IMG/VR virus record: IMGVR_UViG_3300030118_000538 | Location: 1-48,169 of that record | Strand: one strand, 5' to 3' | Length of the DNA stretch: 48,169 nt | Source: a virus | Shown: in pieces, positions 1 through 7,546 of the stretch | Layout of the letters: every line of letters begins with the position of its first letter | How positions within the stretch are numbered: the first letter of the stretch is position 1 | Notes under the pieces: generated by a model | Database searches by the model: none | Told to the model about the DNA's origin: nothing | Seen by the model: only the letters and a program-made list of their open reading frames with translations | Position numbers and translations under genes: made by a program

Positions 1-98
1 GGGCGGTCATACAAGCAACAGATACCACTTATCTATAGCTATGGGTGCAGAAACCCTTAGGGTTGATGTGACCCAAAGGCAGGGGGTTTCAGAGCCAT
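1..98. repeat. Direct terminal repeat, left copy
   Basis: These 98 bases are identical to 48071-48168. The last base of the window (g at 48169) differs from base 99 (c), as is common at a contig edge. The repeat lies inside the replication initiator gene, and joining the two copies restores one intact reading frame. It is therefore best read as assembly overlap of a circular or circularly permuted molecule of about 48,070 bp. A true short terminal repeat cannot be excluded. Confidence 0.9.
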
Positions 99-373
99 CC
101 AATACTAAAGAAGATACAAAAGATAATATATTGTTTGAAAAGTTCTGGTCTGTATATCCAAGAAAAATAGCTAAGAAAAAAGCTAAAGAGATATTTGAAA
201 AACATAAAGATCAAGAAAGAATTGTTGAAGGTGCAATTAAGTTTGCATCGTTAAATGAAATGACTGATGAAAAATTTATTCCACATCCGACCACTTGGTT
301 AAATGGTGAGAGATGGAATGATGAAATGAAACAACCTGCAAGGAGAACTAATTTAAACTCACTTGCAGGATAA
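2..373 (+). CDS. Replication initiator-like protein, C-terminal part (gene wraps the contig ends)
   Basis: This is the distal part of a gene that starts at 47841 and crosses the circular junction; the joined protein is 200 residues. Its C-terminal half has the FWSVYPRK segment and a PTTWLNGERW segment near the end, a pairing typical of phage replication proteins that follow an N-terminal helix-turn-helix. The next gene, 13 bases downstream, is the primase-helicase, which fits an initiator or helicase-loading role at the phage origin. By analogy with lambda O-type proteins it would bind origin DNA, but the loading role is inference. An internal ATG at 41 is in frame but has no convincing ribosome binding site. 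Confidence 0.8.
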   Translation, partial: GGHTSNRYHLSIAMGAETLRVDVTQRQGVSEPSNTKEDTKDNILFEKFWSVYPRKIAKKKAKEIFEKHKDQERIVEGAIKFASLNEMTDEKFIPHPTTWLNGERWNDEMKQPARRTNLNSLAG

Positions 374-386
374 TTAGGAGAGTAAA

Positions 387-2084
387 ATGAACGAAAGACC
401 TGAAGATTTGGGTATCAAGCTCAAGAAGTTTGATTTTGGAACGCAAAAAGTCAAATGTCCACAGTGTCAACCACCACACAAAATGTCTGATAATCCTTTG
501 AGTGTTACGATAAACGAAGAAGGAACAGTATGGTTTTGTCACCACTGTGAATGGAAGGGTTCTTATTTTGTAAATAATGACAGGATGTATATTCCAAAAC
601 AAAAGACTTATGTGAAACCAGAGACACCTGTTATAAATAAAAACCAAGATATGTACGACTACTTCGCTAAAAGAGGTATATCCAAAAAAACTGTTGATGA
701 CTTTGAGATATTTGAAGAAAAAGGTTGGTATGGCTTTCAATACTTTAATACAGAAGGAGAGCTTGAAAACATCAAGTACAGAAACAAACAAAAGAACTTT
801 AGGCAAAGTCAGGGTGCTAGACAAATACTTTACAACTACAAGCAAGTTGCAAAAGAAAACACAGTTGTGTTTGTTGAGGGCGAGATGGATGTTCTAAGCG
901 TAGCTGAAACAGGTTACAAAGGAACTTCATTGGCAAATGGAGCAGGTAAAGTAGCAAAGTTCAATCCTAAAGATTCTAGGTTCAAAGCATTAGAAAACTG
1001 TCCATTAGCTGCTAGAAAGATCATTATTTTCACTGACAATGATGTAGCAGGAAAATCTTTACATAAAGAATTGCTGCATCGCTTTGGTAAAGACATTTGT
1101 TGGTATGTAAGAGTGCCTGAAAACTGTAAAGATGCTAACGATGTTTTGGTCAAACTAGGTAAAGACAAGCTAAAACAAATATTAGATGAAGCAGAACCAT
1201 ATCCAATAGATGGACTGTATAGAGCTAACGATTATTATTCACAAGTACAAGACCTTTACGATGGCAACTACGAGAAGCCAATAGAGATTGGTCTTAAAGG
1301 TTTAGATGACATTTATAAGATCATGACAGGAACTTTTCATGTATTCACTGGCATTCCTAATCATGGTAAATCAATATTTTTAGATCAGATACTTCTAAAA
1401 CTAGCAGAGAATCATGACTGGAAATTCGCTATGTTTTCTCCTGAACATAGTACAAGTATGCACATTAGAAGGCTTACACAAATGTATATCAAGAAGAATT
1501 TTGATGAAGGCTTTCAAGATAGGATGACAAAAGAAGAACTTAACCAATCTTTGAAGTTCATACACGATCATTTTTACTTTATTGAGACAAGAGACTCTGT
1601 ACCAAACATAGAAACAATTTTAGACATTGCAAAGTCAAGTGTTTATAAATATGGTATTAATGGATTGATAATAGACCCATATAATGAGGTAGACGCTAAA
1701 AGGAGTGGTAATACAAGAGAAGATGAACACATAAGAGACTTCATATCCCTTTGTAAAAGATTCTCAAGGATTTATCAGATAGTTACTTGGGTTGTAGCAC
1801 ATCCAACTAAGTTGCCTAAAAGCAATGAAGGTGTTTATTTACCGCCTACAGCTTACGATATAAGTGGAGCTGCACATTGGCATAACCAAGCTGATGCAGT
1901 TATTACAGTGCATCGTGACTTTGAAGATAACACAACAAGCATCATAACCAGAAAGATCAGAGAACAAGACCTTTATGGAAAAATTGGTGAAGCTAAGTTT
2001 CAATACAACTTCAATAGCAGAGACTTTCAACCACACATCAAAGATGTGTCAGAGGATTGGTCTAGCGTAAGATTTAAAGATTAA
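387..2084 (+). CDS. T7 gp4-type bifunctional primase-helicase
   Basis: The 565-residue protein combines three modules. There is an N-terminal zinc-binding primase domain with C24, C27, C51 and C54. A TOPRIM domain follows, with FVEGEMD around residue 164 and a TDND acidic motif near 217. Last is a hexameric RecA-fold helicase with Walker A GIPNHGKS at 322-329. Length and order match the T7 gp4 family, which unwinds DNA at the fork and makes lagging-strand primers. A GGAGAG ribosome site precedes the ATG. No DNA polymerase is encoded, so the protein presumably works with the host replisome. Its end overlaps the convergent regulator gene by four bases. Confidence 0.95.
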   Translation: MNERPEDLGIKLKKFDFGTQKVKCPQCQPPHKMSDNPLSVTINEEGTVWFCHHCEWKGSYFVNNDRMYIPKQKTYVKPETPVINKNQDMYDYFAKRGISKKTVDDFEIFEEKGWYGFQYFNTEGELENIKYRNKQKNFRQSQGARQILYNYKQVAKENTVVFVEGEMDVLSVAETGYKGTSLANGAGKVAKFNPKDSRFKALENCPLAARKIIIFTDNDVAGKSLHKELLHRFGKDICWYVRVPENCKDANDVLVKLGKDKLKQILDEAEPYPIDGLYRANDYYSQVQDLYDGNYEKPIEIGLKGLDDIYKIMTGTFHVFTGIPNHGKSIFLDQILLKLAENHDWKFAMFSPEHSTSMHIRRLTQMYIKKNFDEGFQDRMTKEELNQSLKFIHDHFYFIETRDSVPNIETILDIAKSSVYKYGINGLIIDPYNEVDAKRSGNTREDEHIRDFISLCKRFSRIYQIVTWVVAHPTKLPKSNEGVYLPPTAYDISGAAHWHNQADAVITVHRDFEDNTTSIITRKIREQDLYGKIGEAKFQYNFNSRDFQPHIKDVSEDWSSVRFKD

Positions 2085-2287
2085 TCTAGGTAGAAGTCAT
2101 TAGGTGAAACTGCACCTTCTGTAGCCTCAAAAATTACTTGTAACTCTTTTTTACGAGGCGTTCTTTGATTTAACACATACTTTGCTAATGTGCCTTGTGG
2201 CATACGATGTCCAGTCTTATCCTTCACTTTTTGGATAAAAGCAACCTGTGTATATTCGTTAGATTTTAAGTAGTCATTTAATTTCAT
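2081..2287 (-). CDS. Small XRE/YdaS-type helix-turn-helix regulator (Cro-like)
   Basis: This 68-residue protein is the only leftward gene within the early arm. It begins MKLNDYLKSNEYTQ and contains a recognition-helix-like segment followed by NQRTPRKKELQVIFEATEG and a closing NDFYLD, the usual pattern of small Cro or YdaS-like repressors. It is transcribed divergently from the nuclease gene at 2403, and the shared 115-base interval holds two promoters and two copies of a phage-wide operator motif. It is therefore the best candidate for the protein that reads this motif. With no integrase or large CI-type repressor seen, it more likely times early transcription than maintains lysogeny. Confidence 0.8.
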   Translation of the reverse strand: MKLNDYLKSNEYTQVAFIQKVKDKTGHRMPQGTLAKYVLNQRTPRKKELQVIFEATEGAVSPNDFYLD

Positions 2288-2293
2288 AATCTA

Positions 2294-2322
2294 TTGCAAA
2301 CTTTCCAAAGTGGGTTTATAAT
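2294..2322 (+). promoter_or_regulatory. Rightward early promoter with internal operator
   Basis: TTGCAA at 2294-2299 and TATAAT at 2317-2322 are separated by 17 bases, a near-consensus sigma70 promoter. The spacer holds the operator TTTCCAAAGTGGGTT (2302-2316), which matches the motif at five other phage promoters. Transcription would start near 2329 and serve the nuclease gene at 2403. A bound repressor would directly block polymerase. Confidence 0.75.
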
Positions 2323-2326
2323 TCTT

Positions 2327-2367
2327 ATACCTATTTGGAATTATAGCCGATTGGGTACATAAATCAA
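2327..2367 (-). promoter_or_regulatory. Leftward promoter of the XRE regulator with overlapping operator
   Basis: On the minus strand TTGATT (plus 2362-2367) and TATAAT (plus 2340-2345) are spaced by 16 bases. The operator ATTCCAAATAGGTAT (plus 2327-2341) overlaps the end of the -10 and the predicted start site, as expected for autoregulation. A weaker related element, CCGATTGGGTAC, lies at about 2347-2358. Only a poor ribosome site is seen before the regulator's ATG. Confidence 0.65.
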
Positions 2368-2402
2368 ATGATATGAAATGATAACAAAATGAAGGAAACG
2401 AA

Positions 2403-3191
2403 ATGAAAAATGACCCCTTTGAAGTACATGAGATAGATCACTTATCTCCTTCCTCAGTGAATACTTTTATAGATGACATATGCTTATGGATAATGCGTTA
2501 TCTGTTTGGCTACAGGAATGGTGGTAGTCCTGCTATGTGGCGAGGCACTGTCTCAGATCATGGTGTAGGCAACCTGTTTGGCTTGAATGAAACACAAAAG
2601 GTTTACACTAAAGATGAGGCAATCAAAGAAGCTGAAGCAGAATATATTCGTCTACACAATTACTGCAAGAGAGAATATCCAGAACAAACAATAGAAGAAG
2701 ATAAATACAAACGAGAGAAAAGAGATTTGCCTAAGTATCTCAATGCTGCTTTTGATTTCTACCTTAAGTTAGGTAAACCAACTGATTATCAAAAACAAGT
2801 AAACCTTTTTCTTGAAGATATACCTGTACCAATACAAGGTTACATTGATCTTCAATACCAAGACATTATTAGGGATATAAAGACCGCAGGTCGTATGCCT
2901 AGTAAAGTATCTTCTGCCCATGCACGACAGGTCTCTGTTTATGCAAAAGCGGAAGATTGTATGCCTATGCTTGACTACATATCGCCTACAGGAAAGATAC
3001 AAACTCTGCCTGTGCTAAATGTAGAAGAGAATATAAGCGAAGTTAGAAAGATAGCTTTATCAATCATGAATCTTCTTTCTGCATCTAACGATAAAAATGA
3101 AATAGCAAATATGTTTTATCCAAACTTTGACGATTGGAAATGGGGAGAGGATGAGATCAAATTTGCAAAAACAATATGGAGCATAAAATGA
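2403..3191 (+). CDS. PD-(D/E)XK nuclease, RecB/Cas4-like
   Basis: The 262-residue protein has RecB-family nuclease landmarks: an early histidine in RGTVSDHG (H53), GYID with D149, IRDIKTA with D158 and K160 forming the D...DxK core, and a downstream ARQVSVY resembling the family's Q-containing motif. Phage members of this group are often exonucleases that supply single-stranded ends for annealing recombination. The next gene encodes an annealing protein and overlaps by ATGA, so the pair resembles a lambda exo/bet-like recombination module. I see no clear cysteine set for a Cas4 iron-sulphur cluster. The ATG follows GAAGGAAACGA. Confidence 0.85.
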   Translation: MKNDPFEVHEIDHLSPSSVNTFIDDICLWIMRYLFGYRNGGSPAMWRGTVSDHGVGNLFGLNETQKVYTKDEAIKEAEAEYIRLHNYCKREYPEQTIEEDKYKREKRDLPKYLNAAFDFYLKLGKPTDYQKQVNLFLEDIPVPIQGYIDLQYQDIIRDIKTAGRMPSKVSSAHARQVSVYAKAEDCMPMLDYISPTGKIQTLPVLNVEENISEVRKIALSIMNLLSASNDKNEIANMFYPNFDDWKWGEDEIKFAKTIWSIK

Positions 3192-3901
3192 ATGTTGAAT
3201 TGACATACAAAGAAGTTTGGCAAACTCTAAATGCCTTAGACCTTAGTAAATATCATGACAAAAAAGGTAACTTTACTTATCTTTCTTGGACTGATGCTTG
3301 GCAGATTCTCATGGAGCAATATCCTTTTGCAACTTATGAATTTATGCCAGAAACTTACGAAGCCAATGGTACTGTGATGTCTCATTGCATAGTAAGGATA
3401 GGAAACTTAGAAAGATATATGTGGTTGCCTTGCATGGATAATCGCAACAATTCTTTAACAAATCCTACAACAAGACAAATCCAAGACTCAAGAATGCGAT
3501 GTATGGTCAAGTGTTTGGCTATGTTTGGTTTAGCAAACTATATATTTAGAGGCGAAGATTTACCTGATGCTGCTAAAGACGAAGCAGAAGCTGCTGTCGT
3601 AAAAGAAGAAGAACCAACACCAGATCAATACAGGTTTGTAAGCGACACAGGAAGCGTTATAGGAACTTATATAGATGAAGCTATGTTTATGAAAGATGCT
3701 TTAATTAACTTTTTAAACACAACAGATACTGGTGGCGAACCTACTAAAGAACAAATCTTACTTTATGAAGCAAACAAAGATGAAATCAAAAAAGCATCGG
3801 AAAGTGCAAATAAAAAAGATCAAACAGCTTATACACAGCTAATTGAAAAATACGAATCAATACCAGAGGAAACAGATGAGCAAGGCAAACAGTCTGACTG
3901 A
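3188..3901 (+). CDS. Sak/DUF1071-like single-strand annealing protein
   Basis: Starting at the ATG at 3188, which overlaps the upstream stop in ATGA and has GGAG at a good distance, the protein has 237 residues. The first 130 residues carry the pattern of the Sak/DUF1071 (RAD52-like) family: FTYLSWTDAWQIL, then MVKCLAMFGLANYIFRGEDLP. These proteins anneal complementary single strands during phage recombination and repair. The C-terminal 100 residues are acidic and charged, a common feature of phage annealing proteins. Coupling to the upstream nuclease supports the assignment. A start 12 bases upstream is possible but less well placed. Confidence 0.8.
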   Translation: MNVELTYKEVWQTLNALDLSKYHDKKGNFTYLSWTDAWQILMEQYPFATYEFMPETYEANGTVMSHCIVRIGNLERYMWLPCMDNRNNSLTNPTTRQIQDSRMRCMVKCLAMFGLANYIFRGEDLPDAAKDEAEAAVVKEEEPTPDQYRFVSDTGSVIGTYIDEAMFMKDALINFLNTTDTGGEPTKEQILLYEANKDEIKKASESANKKDQTAYTQLIEKYESIPEETDEQGKQSD

Positions 3902-4148
3902 TTATGTGTTTCTCTGTATGAGAGATGGTTCTTGGTGGACTTTCTGGGATTTACAGAGAGTTATTAAGGACAAAACAGGTAAGTTTTATGGCGAACCAAG
4001 TATTTCTGCAGCTATCAGAGACTTGAGAAAAGACCCTTTTAGGTTGAAATATGACTTAGAGATGCTTGGTGAAACTGTAGAACGCAAGAAAATCACTGGT
4101 AAGAAAGGTTATCAGTACAAACTTATAGGAGTAAAAAATGGCAGATAG
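3876..4148 (+). CDS. Small winged-helix-like protein
   Basis: Taking the ATG at 3876, which begins MSKANSLTDYV, gives 90 residues and a 26-base overlap with the annealing gene. The segment GEPSISAAIRDLRK resembles the recognition helix of small winged-helix domains seen in phage recombination operons, and the tail GKKGYQYKLIG suits a beta wing. Its role is unknown; DNA binding is inferred from that pattern alone. The reading frame extends upstream to 3843, but that region lies inside the previous gene and has no ribosome site. Confidence 0.65.
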   Translation: MSKANSLTDYVFLCMRDGSWWTFWDLQRVIKDKTGKFYGEPSISAAIRDLRKDPFRLKYDLEMLGETVERKKITGKKGYQYKLIGVKNGR

Positions 4149-4524
4149 TTATGAGATGAAAAACAACAGTGGAAGTTTATTTCACGAAACAAGGGTGACT
4201 GTACCTAGAAAGGGTAAGTTTAAGATAAACGATAAGGAAGTATATGGAGCTATTCTTAAATATGAAGATAAGAATGGTAAAGAAAAATACGAGCTTGTTG
4301 CTTCTCTTGGATTACTGCACTACAACGCACCAGAAACCAAAAGAAGTGAGACCACGCCTGATATAGGTGGGAAGATCACTTGGGAAGGCACAGTATATAA
4401 ATGTGGCGGTTATGCTAATCAAACGCAGCAAGGCACAGATTATACAAGTCTTAGATTCACACCTTATGATGAAGAGGGCAATCTTATCATTCCAGAAAAG
4501 GAAGATGATAAAGCTATATTCTAA
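4138..4524 (+). CDS. Hypothetical small beta-rich protein in the recombination operon
   Basis: This 128-residue protein overlaps the previous gene by 11 bases. It is not recognised. It seems beta-rich, with repeated charged strands (GKFKINDKEVYGAIL, KITWEGTVYKCGGYAN) and an acidic end, EKEDDKAIF. Acidic C-terminal tips occur on single-strand-binding proteins, and the genome otherwise lacks a visible SSB, so an SSB-like or OB-fold role is possible. That idea rests on context and tail composition only. Confidence 0.7.
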   Translation: MADSYEMKNNSGSLFHETRVTVPRKGKFKINDKEVYGAILKYEDKNGKEKYELVASLGLLHYNAPETKRSETTPDIGGKITWEGTVYKCGGYANQTQQGTDYTSLRFTPYDEEGNLIIPEKEDDKAIF

Positions 4525-4856
4525 TGGAAGAAGAGGTTTGGATGCACAGGATAAGATCATTAGCAGAGCCTATACAAAAGGCAGAGTATGAAGTCTTTGA
4601 AGCAGAAGCAAATGTGAAAAGATTATCAGCTCGTCTTAAGTTAGAGGCTACTGCTGAAGGTTGTAAAACTGTCTCTGCACAAGAAGTATATGCAGAAAAC
4701 AATGAAGAGATGTATCAAGCTAGATTAGTAGTAGGTACTAAGAAAGGTATGTTGTCATCTCTCAGGGTTAAATTAGATGCCTACAAAGTAGGTTTTGAAG
4801 AGTGGCGTACCAAAATGGTAAACGCTAGAGAAGAAGCAAAAAGATATGGAGCATGA
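4524..4856 (+). CDS. Hypothetical coiled-coil protein
   Basis: The 110-residue protein is highly helical and charged, with heptad-like spacing through residues 15-60 and 65-105. Its ATG lies at the stop codon of the previous gene, so translation is probably coupled. I do not recognise a family. The position between recombination genes and the Api92-like gene suggests an accessory DNA-metabolism role, but nothing in the sequence shows it. Confidence 0.65.
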   Translation: MEEEVWMHRIRSLAEPIQKAEYEVFEAEANVKRLSARLKLEATAEGCKTVSAQEVYAENNEEMYQARLVVGTKKGMLSSLRVKLDAYKVGFEEWRTKMVNAREEAKRYGA

Positions 4857-4857
4857 T

Positions 4858-5574
4858 ATGGCTAATTGGGTAAATCAAATAATAACAATCTATACCGAAG
4901 ATAAGGACAGATTGCAGACTATAAGAAAACATTTGAAAACAAAGGATAGTAATGAAGAGTTACTTCATTTTGATTTAAATAATCTTGTAAAGATGCCAGA
5001 AGAACTTAAAGGTATTAACTGTATGAAAACAAGCGAAAATGGCAAGTTGCTTGATATTTATTATAAAGAAGAAGATGCAAAACCTTTTATGGATTGGGAA
5101 CAAATGATCAAAGGGCAAAATCAAAGGGTGAATACCGATGACATGATGAAGCGTCTTAAAGAAATACAAATAGACGAAGTAACAATCAAGCGTTACAAAA
5201 AAGAGTTTGGTTCGGCTTACTGGTATGACTGGTGCAACGAAAACTGGGGAACTAAATGGAACGCTTGGGCAACTAATGTGAAAGAAGAGGACATAATATC
5301 AACATCACAAGCACCTAGTTTATTTATGTTAATTTATGAAATTGAAACAGCTTGGTCACCACCTTTTGGGTGTATGCCTAACTTTTTCAAGTTCATAGAA
5401 GCACATGACTGCACTGCCAAGTGGGTATGTAACCCAGATAAATACATCCAAGACTTAACTGATGCTGAAGAAGAAGATGTAAGTGCATTGATCGTCAGAT
5501 CATATGGCGAAGCAACAGCAGTAAAACAAGAATTTTTGGCAAAACATAAAGCCATGATGGACACATTTAATTAG
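4858..5574 (+). CDS. Api92/YubB-like protein (DUF1281-type)
   Basis: Starting at the ATG at 4858 (MANWVNQI), which is better placed behind GGAG than the ATG at 4846, the protein has 238 residues. The segment WYDWCNENWGTKWNA is the hallmark of Api92-like proteins, which have a ferredoxin-like N-terminal domain and occur on plasmids and phages. A later run, WSPPFGCMPNFF, is also typical. The biochemical function of the family is not established. The start overlaps the previous gene's end, so it belongs to the same early operon. Confidence 0.8.
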   Translation: MANWVNQIITIYTEDKDRLQTIRKHLKTKDSNEELLHFDLNNLVKMPEELKGINCMKTSENGKLLDIYYKEEDAKPFMDWEQMIKGQNQRVNTDDMMKRLKEIQIDEVTIKRYKKEFGSAYWYDWCNENWGTKWNAWATNVKEEDIISTSQAPSLFMLIYEIETAWSPPFGCMPNFFKFIEAHDCTAKWVCNPDKYIQDLTDAEEEDVSALIVRSYGEATAVKQEFLAKHKAMMDTFN

Positions 5575-5582
5575 GGGGTAAC

Positions 5583-6353
5583 ATGAGAAATATAAAAAAA
5601 GGACAACTCGTACAGAAAGGAAAGCATGGTGATATTTATAAAATATTAAATGTTTCGTCTGAAAAGATAAATGGTTTTGTAAGAGAAGAAGTTTTAGTCG
5701 GATGTTTACATAATAATCAAGCTGTAAGCATACCTGCTAGTGAGATTTCAGATAAAAGAATCTGGAAAGATGTCAACGAAGATAATATTAGAACACAAAT
5801 CGTTGAAAGAAAAATTATGCGTAATCCTGATGGTAGCGTAGTAATTTTGTCAGAAACAGTAGTTTCAACACAAAATGAAGAGAATGCTGATATACAAAAG
5901 ATAGTAGCTAAGAAAAAATATCCAGACACTGCTCTTGGTAAAGCCATGAACGATGCTATATCTAAATCAGAGGCAGATAAGATTGTGAATATTGGACATA
6001 TAACCAATGTTCATACTGCAAAAGAAAAAGATGAAAAAGCAACGCCTACCCCTGATCATACAAAGTTTGGTCATCTTAGATATGACAGCTTGGATGTTTT
6101 AGGTCAGGTTTATGGACAACACAGCAGTGTAATAAAACAAAGCTCAGGTAAGTTTCATAAAGGTATGGCTACTTTACATCAACAATGTCTTGATAGATTT
6201 AGAGATGGCGACATAACTCTTTATGATCTAAGAAAATATTCACCTAACAGTAAGACAGGAAAAAGTTTGAGTCTTGAAGGTACAATAGCTAGATTGAATA
6301 AAGCGATCTGGCATTATGGTACTGAACAAGAAAGAAAACATTATGGATGGTAG
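5583..6353 (+). CDS. Hypothetical early protein
   Basis: A 256-residue protein eight bases after the Api92-like gene, with GGGGTAAC before its ATG. Residues 1-75 look like a small beta-rich domain (GQLVQKGKHGDIYKILNV). A charged middle is followed by a helical C-terminal third around HKGMATLHQQCLDRFRDGD, ending in RKHYGW. I do not recognise a family. Its place directly before a recombination nuclease fits a DNA-metabolism operon. Confidence 0.75.
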   Translation: MRNIKKGQLVQKGKHGDIYKILNVSSEKINGFVREEVLVGCLHNNQAVSIPASEISDKRIWKDVNEDNIRTQIVERKIMRNPDGSVVILSETVVSTQNEENADIQKIVAKKKYPDTALGKAMNDAISKSEADKIVNIGHITNVHTAKEKDEKATPTPDHTKFGHLRYDSLDVLGQVYGQHSSVIKQSSGKFHKGMATLHQQCLDRFRDGDITLYDLRKYSPNSKTGKSLSLEGTIARLNKAIWHYGTEQERKHYGW

Positions 6354-6695
6354 GTGAAGGGTAGAACGCCAACGAGAGCAGAGAAAGAACACATGGACAA
6401 AGTTCGTGATCTAGGTTGTATTATTTGCCGACAGCAAGGCAAAGGCAGACGACCCTGTGAGATACATCATGTGTATGGCAAGACCAAAAAAGCAAAAGGA
6501 GATTTCAAAGGCAGTCATTTTTATGTGTTGCCTTTATGCTTTGAACATCATCGCATGGGTAGCGATAAAGAACCAATAAGCCGACATCCATACAAAGCTA
6601 GATTTGTTGCAGCTTATGGCACAGAAGAGTCATTATTAGATTTAGTTGATGACCTTTTAAAACTGGATGAATACTCTGCTGAACTTCCTTTCTAA
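6354..6695 (+). CDS. Ref-like RecA-dependent HNH nuclease
   Basis: This 113-residue protein starts with GTG directly after the upstream stop (TAG-GTG). It has the zinc-supported HNH layout of the phage P1 Ref family: C22-x2-C25, then EIHHV with H38-H39, then LPLCFEHH with C62 and H65-H66. It closes with HPYKARFVAAYGTEESLL, the typical Ref ending. P1 Ref cuts DNA at RecA-formed displacement loops. Here it ends the recombination operon that also holds the nuclease and annealing protein. A generic HNH endonuclease of the DUF968 type is the alternative. Confidence 0.8.
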   Translation: MKGRTPTRAEKEHMDKVRDLGCIICRQQGKGRRPCEIHHVYGKTKKAKGDFKGSHFYVLPLCFEHHRMGSDKEPISRHPYKARFVAAYGTEESLLDLVDDLLKLDEYSAELPF

Positions 6696-6699
6696 ATAG

Positions 6700-6728
6700 T
6701 TGACACTTATTCCACATTGGGATAATAT
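6700..6728 (+). promoter_or_regulatory. Early promoter with operator in the spacer
   Basis: TTGACA at 6700-6705 and TAATAT at 6723-6728 have 17-base spacing. The operator ATTCCACATTGGGAT lies at 6709-6723, between the two boxes, so an occupied site would block polymerase. The promoter serves the 83-residue gene at 6768 through a structured leader shared with the gene at 7192. Confidence 0.8.
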
Positions 6729-6731
6729 TGA

Positions 6732-6761
6732 GGCTCGTTAAATTGAGCCGAAAGGCAGGAG
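6732..6761 (+). promoter_or_regulatory. Structured leader with GAAA tetraloop before the ribosome site
   Basis: The transcript holds GCC-GAAA-GGC (6747-6756) immediately before AGGAG. Upstream GGCTC (6732-6736) can instead pair with GAGCC (6745-6749), which would open the small hairpin. A 21-base stretch (6741-6761) recurs exactly at 7166-7186. The repeat suggests selection on translation or mRNA stability, or duplication of a promoter cassette. Confidence 0.55.
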
Positions 6762-6767
6762 CATAAA

Positions 6768-7019
6768 ATGGAAAATGTAAATCAACAACTTAGAAATGAT
6801 GTACCTACATGGTTACTCGGATTATTTGAAAACTACGATGGGGTACATTTGACTAATCACAAAAATGAGGGCGAAAAGCAACACTTACTAGATTGTGCTG
6901 AAGCTGTTATTGAAATAGTAAACAAAGACTTTACTGGATATAACATTGAGGTTTCAGCTAGTGATCTTGTAGATTGCTATATACACGATAGTGTTTGTAG
7001 TCCTCTTAATGGTGGGTAA
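6768..7019 (+). CDS. Hypothetical early protein
   Basis: This 83-residue protein has its own repressible promoter and shared leader. It is acidic and mostly helical, with two cysteines near the end (DCYIHDSVCSPLNGG). I do not recognise a family. A strong promoter and AGGAG ribosome site suggest abundant early expression, as seen for phage host-takeover proteins, but that role is a guess from context. Confidence 0.7.
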   Translation: MENVNQQLRNDVPTWLLGLFENYDGVHLTNHKNEGEKQHLLDCAEAVIEIVNKDFTGYNIEVSASDLVDCYIHDSVCSPLNGG

Positions 7020-7028
7020 TATTAACTA

Positions 7029-7112
7029 GCTTTGTCTTTTGGTACTTGGCAAAGCATTGAGAAGGGAACGATCATCTCCTAAGATACAAACAATAATGGT
7101 AGTTTCCTTCTC
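7029..7112 (+). ncRNA. Candidate structured RNA in intergenic region
   Basis: Between the genes at 6768 and 7192 lie 172 bases without a gene. They contain a 6-bp stem, GCTTTG (7029-7034) with CAAAGC (7050-7055). A second stem of 11 pairs joins GAGAAGGGAAC (7059-7069) to GTTTCCTTCTC (7102-7112), with one G-U pair and a 32-base loop. No U-run follows, so this is not a textbook terminator. It could be a small RNA, a processing site or an anti-terminator. Confidence 0.4.
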
Positions 7113-7123
7113 TCTAAAAAGTG

Positions 7124-7153
7124 TTGACATATATTCCAATTTGGGTTTATAAT
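7124..7153 (+). promoter_or_regulatory. Early promoter with operator in the spacer
   Basis: TTGACA (7124-7129) and TATAAT (7148-7153) are both perfect sigma70 boxes with an 18-base spacer. The operator ATTCCAATTTGGGTT fills 7133-7147, directly before the -10. It drives the small-gene operon from 7192 to 8318. Confidence 0.85.
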
Positions 7154-7165
7154 AGACACATAATT

Positions 7166-7186
7166 AATTGAGCCGAAAGGCAGGAG
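7166..7186 (+). promoter_or_regulatory. Second copy of the GAAA-tetraloop leader
   Basis: This is identical over 21 bases to 6741-6761, including GAGCCGAAAGGCAGGAG. The upstream GGCTC pairing partner found at 6732 is absent here, so the two leaders would fold differently while sharing the same ribosome site. Confidence 0.6.
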
Positions 7187-7191
7187 ATAAA

Positions 7192-7545
7192 ATGAAATAC
7201 TTAGTAATAAATCCAGAAACCTACAGAGTCTTGATCAGACAGTATGGTTCATCAAGATTGTTTGACACTAAATCTGGTGCAAAACGATCTTTAAATACAC
7301 ACATCAAAAAGTTAGCTGCAAGAAAAGCCGAATATGTAGAAAGATTTGGTGTAGATGGTTTTGATAATCAAACAGGTAGAGAACTAGACGAGATGAAAAA
7401 AGGTGTTGTTATTGATGAAAAAACATTCAACGAAAAAGAACCTTTAGTAATCAAAAAGGACTTCATGACAGGACAGACCTTTGTTGAGCCTTTAAATACG
7501 CCTCACTACGCAAGTAGATCATCAGAATCTTATTGGAGCAGTTAA
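7192..7545 (+). CDS. Hypothetical early protein
   Basis: The ATG at 7192, five bases after AGGAG, gives 117 residues (MKYLVINPETYRV). The frame continues upstream to a TTG at 7168, but that codon lies inside the structured leader and is rejected. The protein is basic in its first half (KSGAKRSLNTHIKKLAARK) and ends in a serine-rich tail. Many marine phages have small proteins of this kind; the function is unknown. Confidence 0.7.
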   Translation: MKYLVINPETYRVLIRQYGSSRLFDTKSGAKRSLNTHIKKLAARKAEYVERFGVDGFDNQTGRELDEMKKGVVIDEKTFNEKEPLVIKKDFMTGQTFVEPLNTPHYASRSSESYWSS

Positions 7546-7546
7546 A

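Noticed and set aside
348-845. 165-residue leftward ORF opposite the primase gene
   Set aside because: It lies wholly under a confidently identified helicase-primase and has shadow-like hydrophobic composition.
2081-2287. Lysogeny control by a CI-like repressor
   Set aside because: The protein is only 68 residues with no dimerisation or cleavage domain, and no integrase is present, so a temperate lifestyle is not supported.
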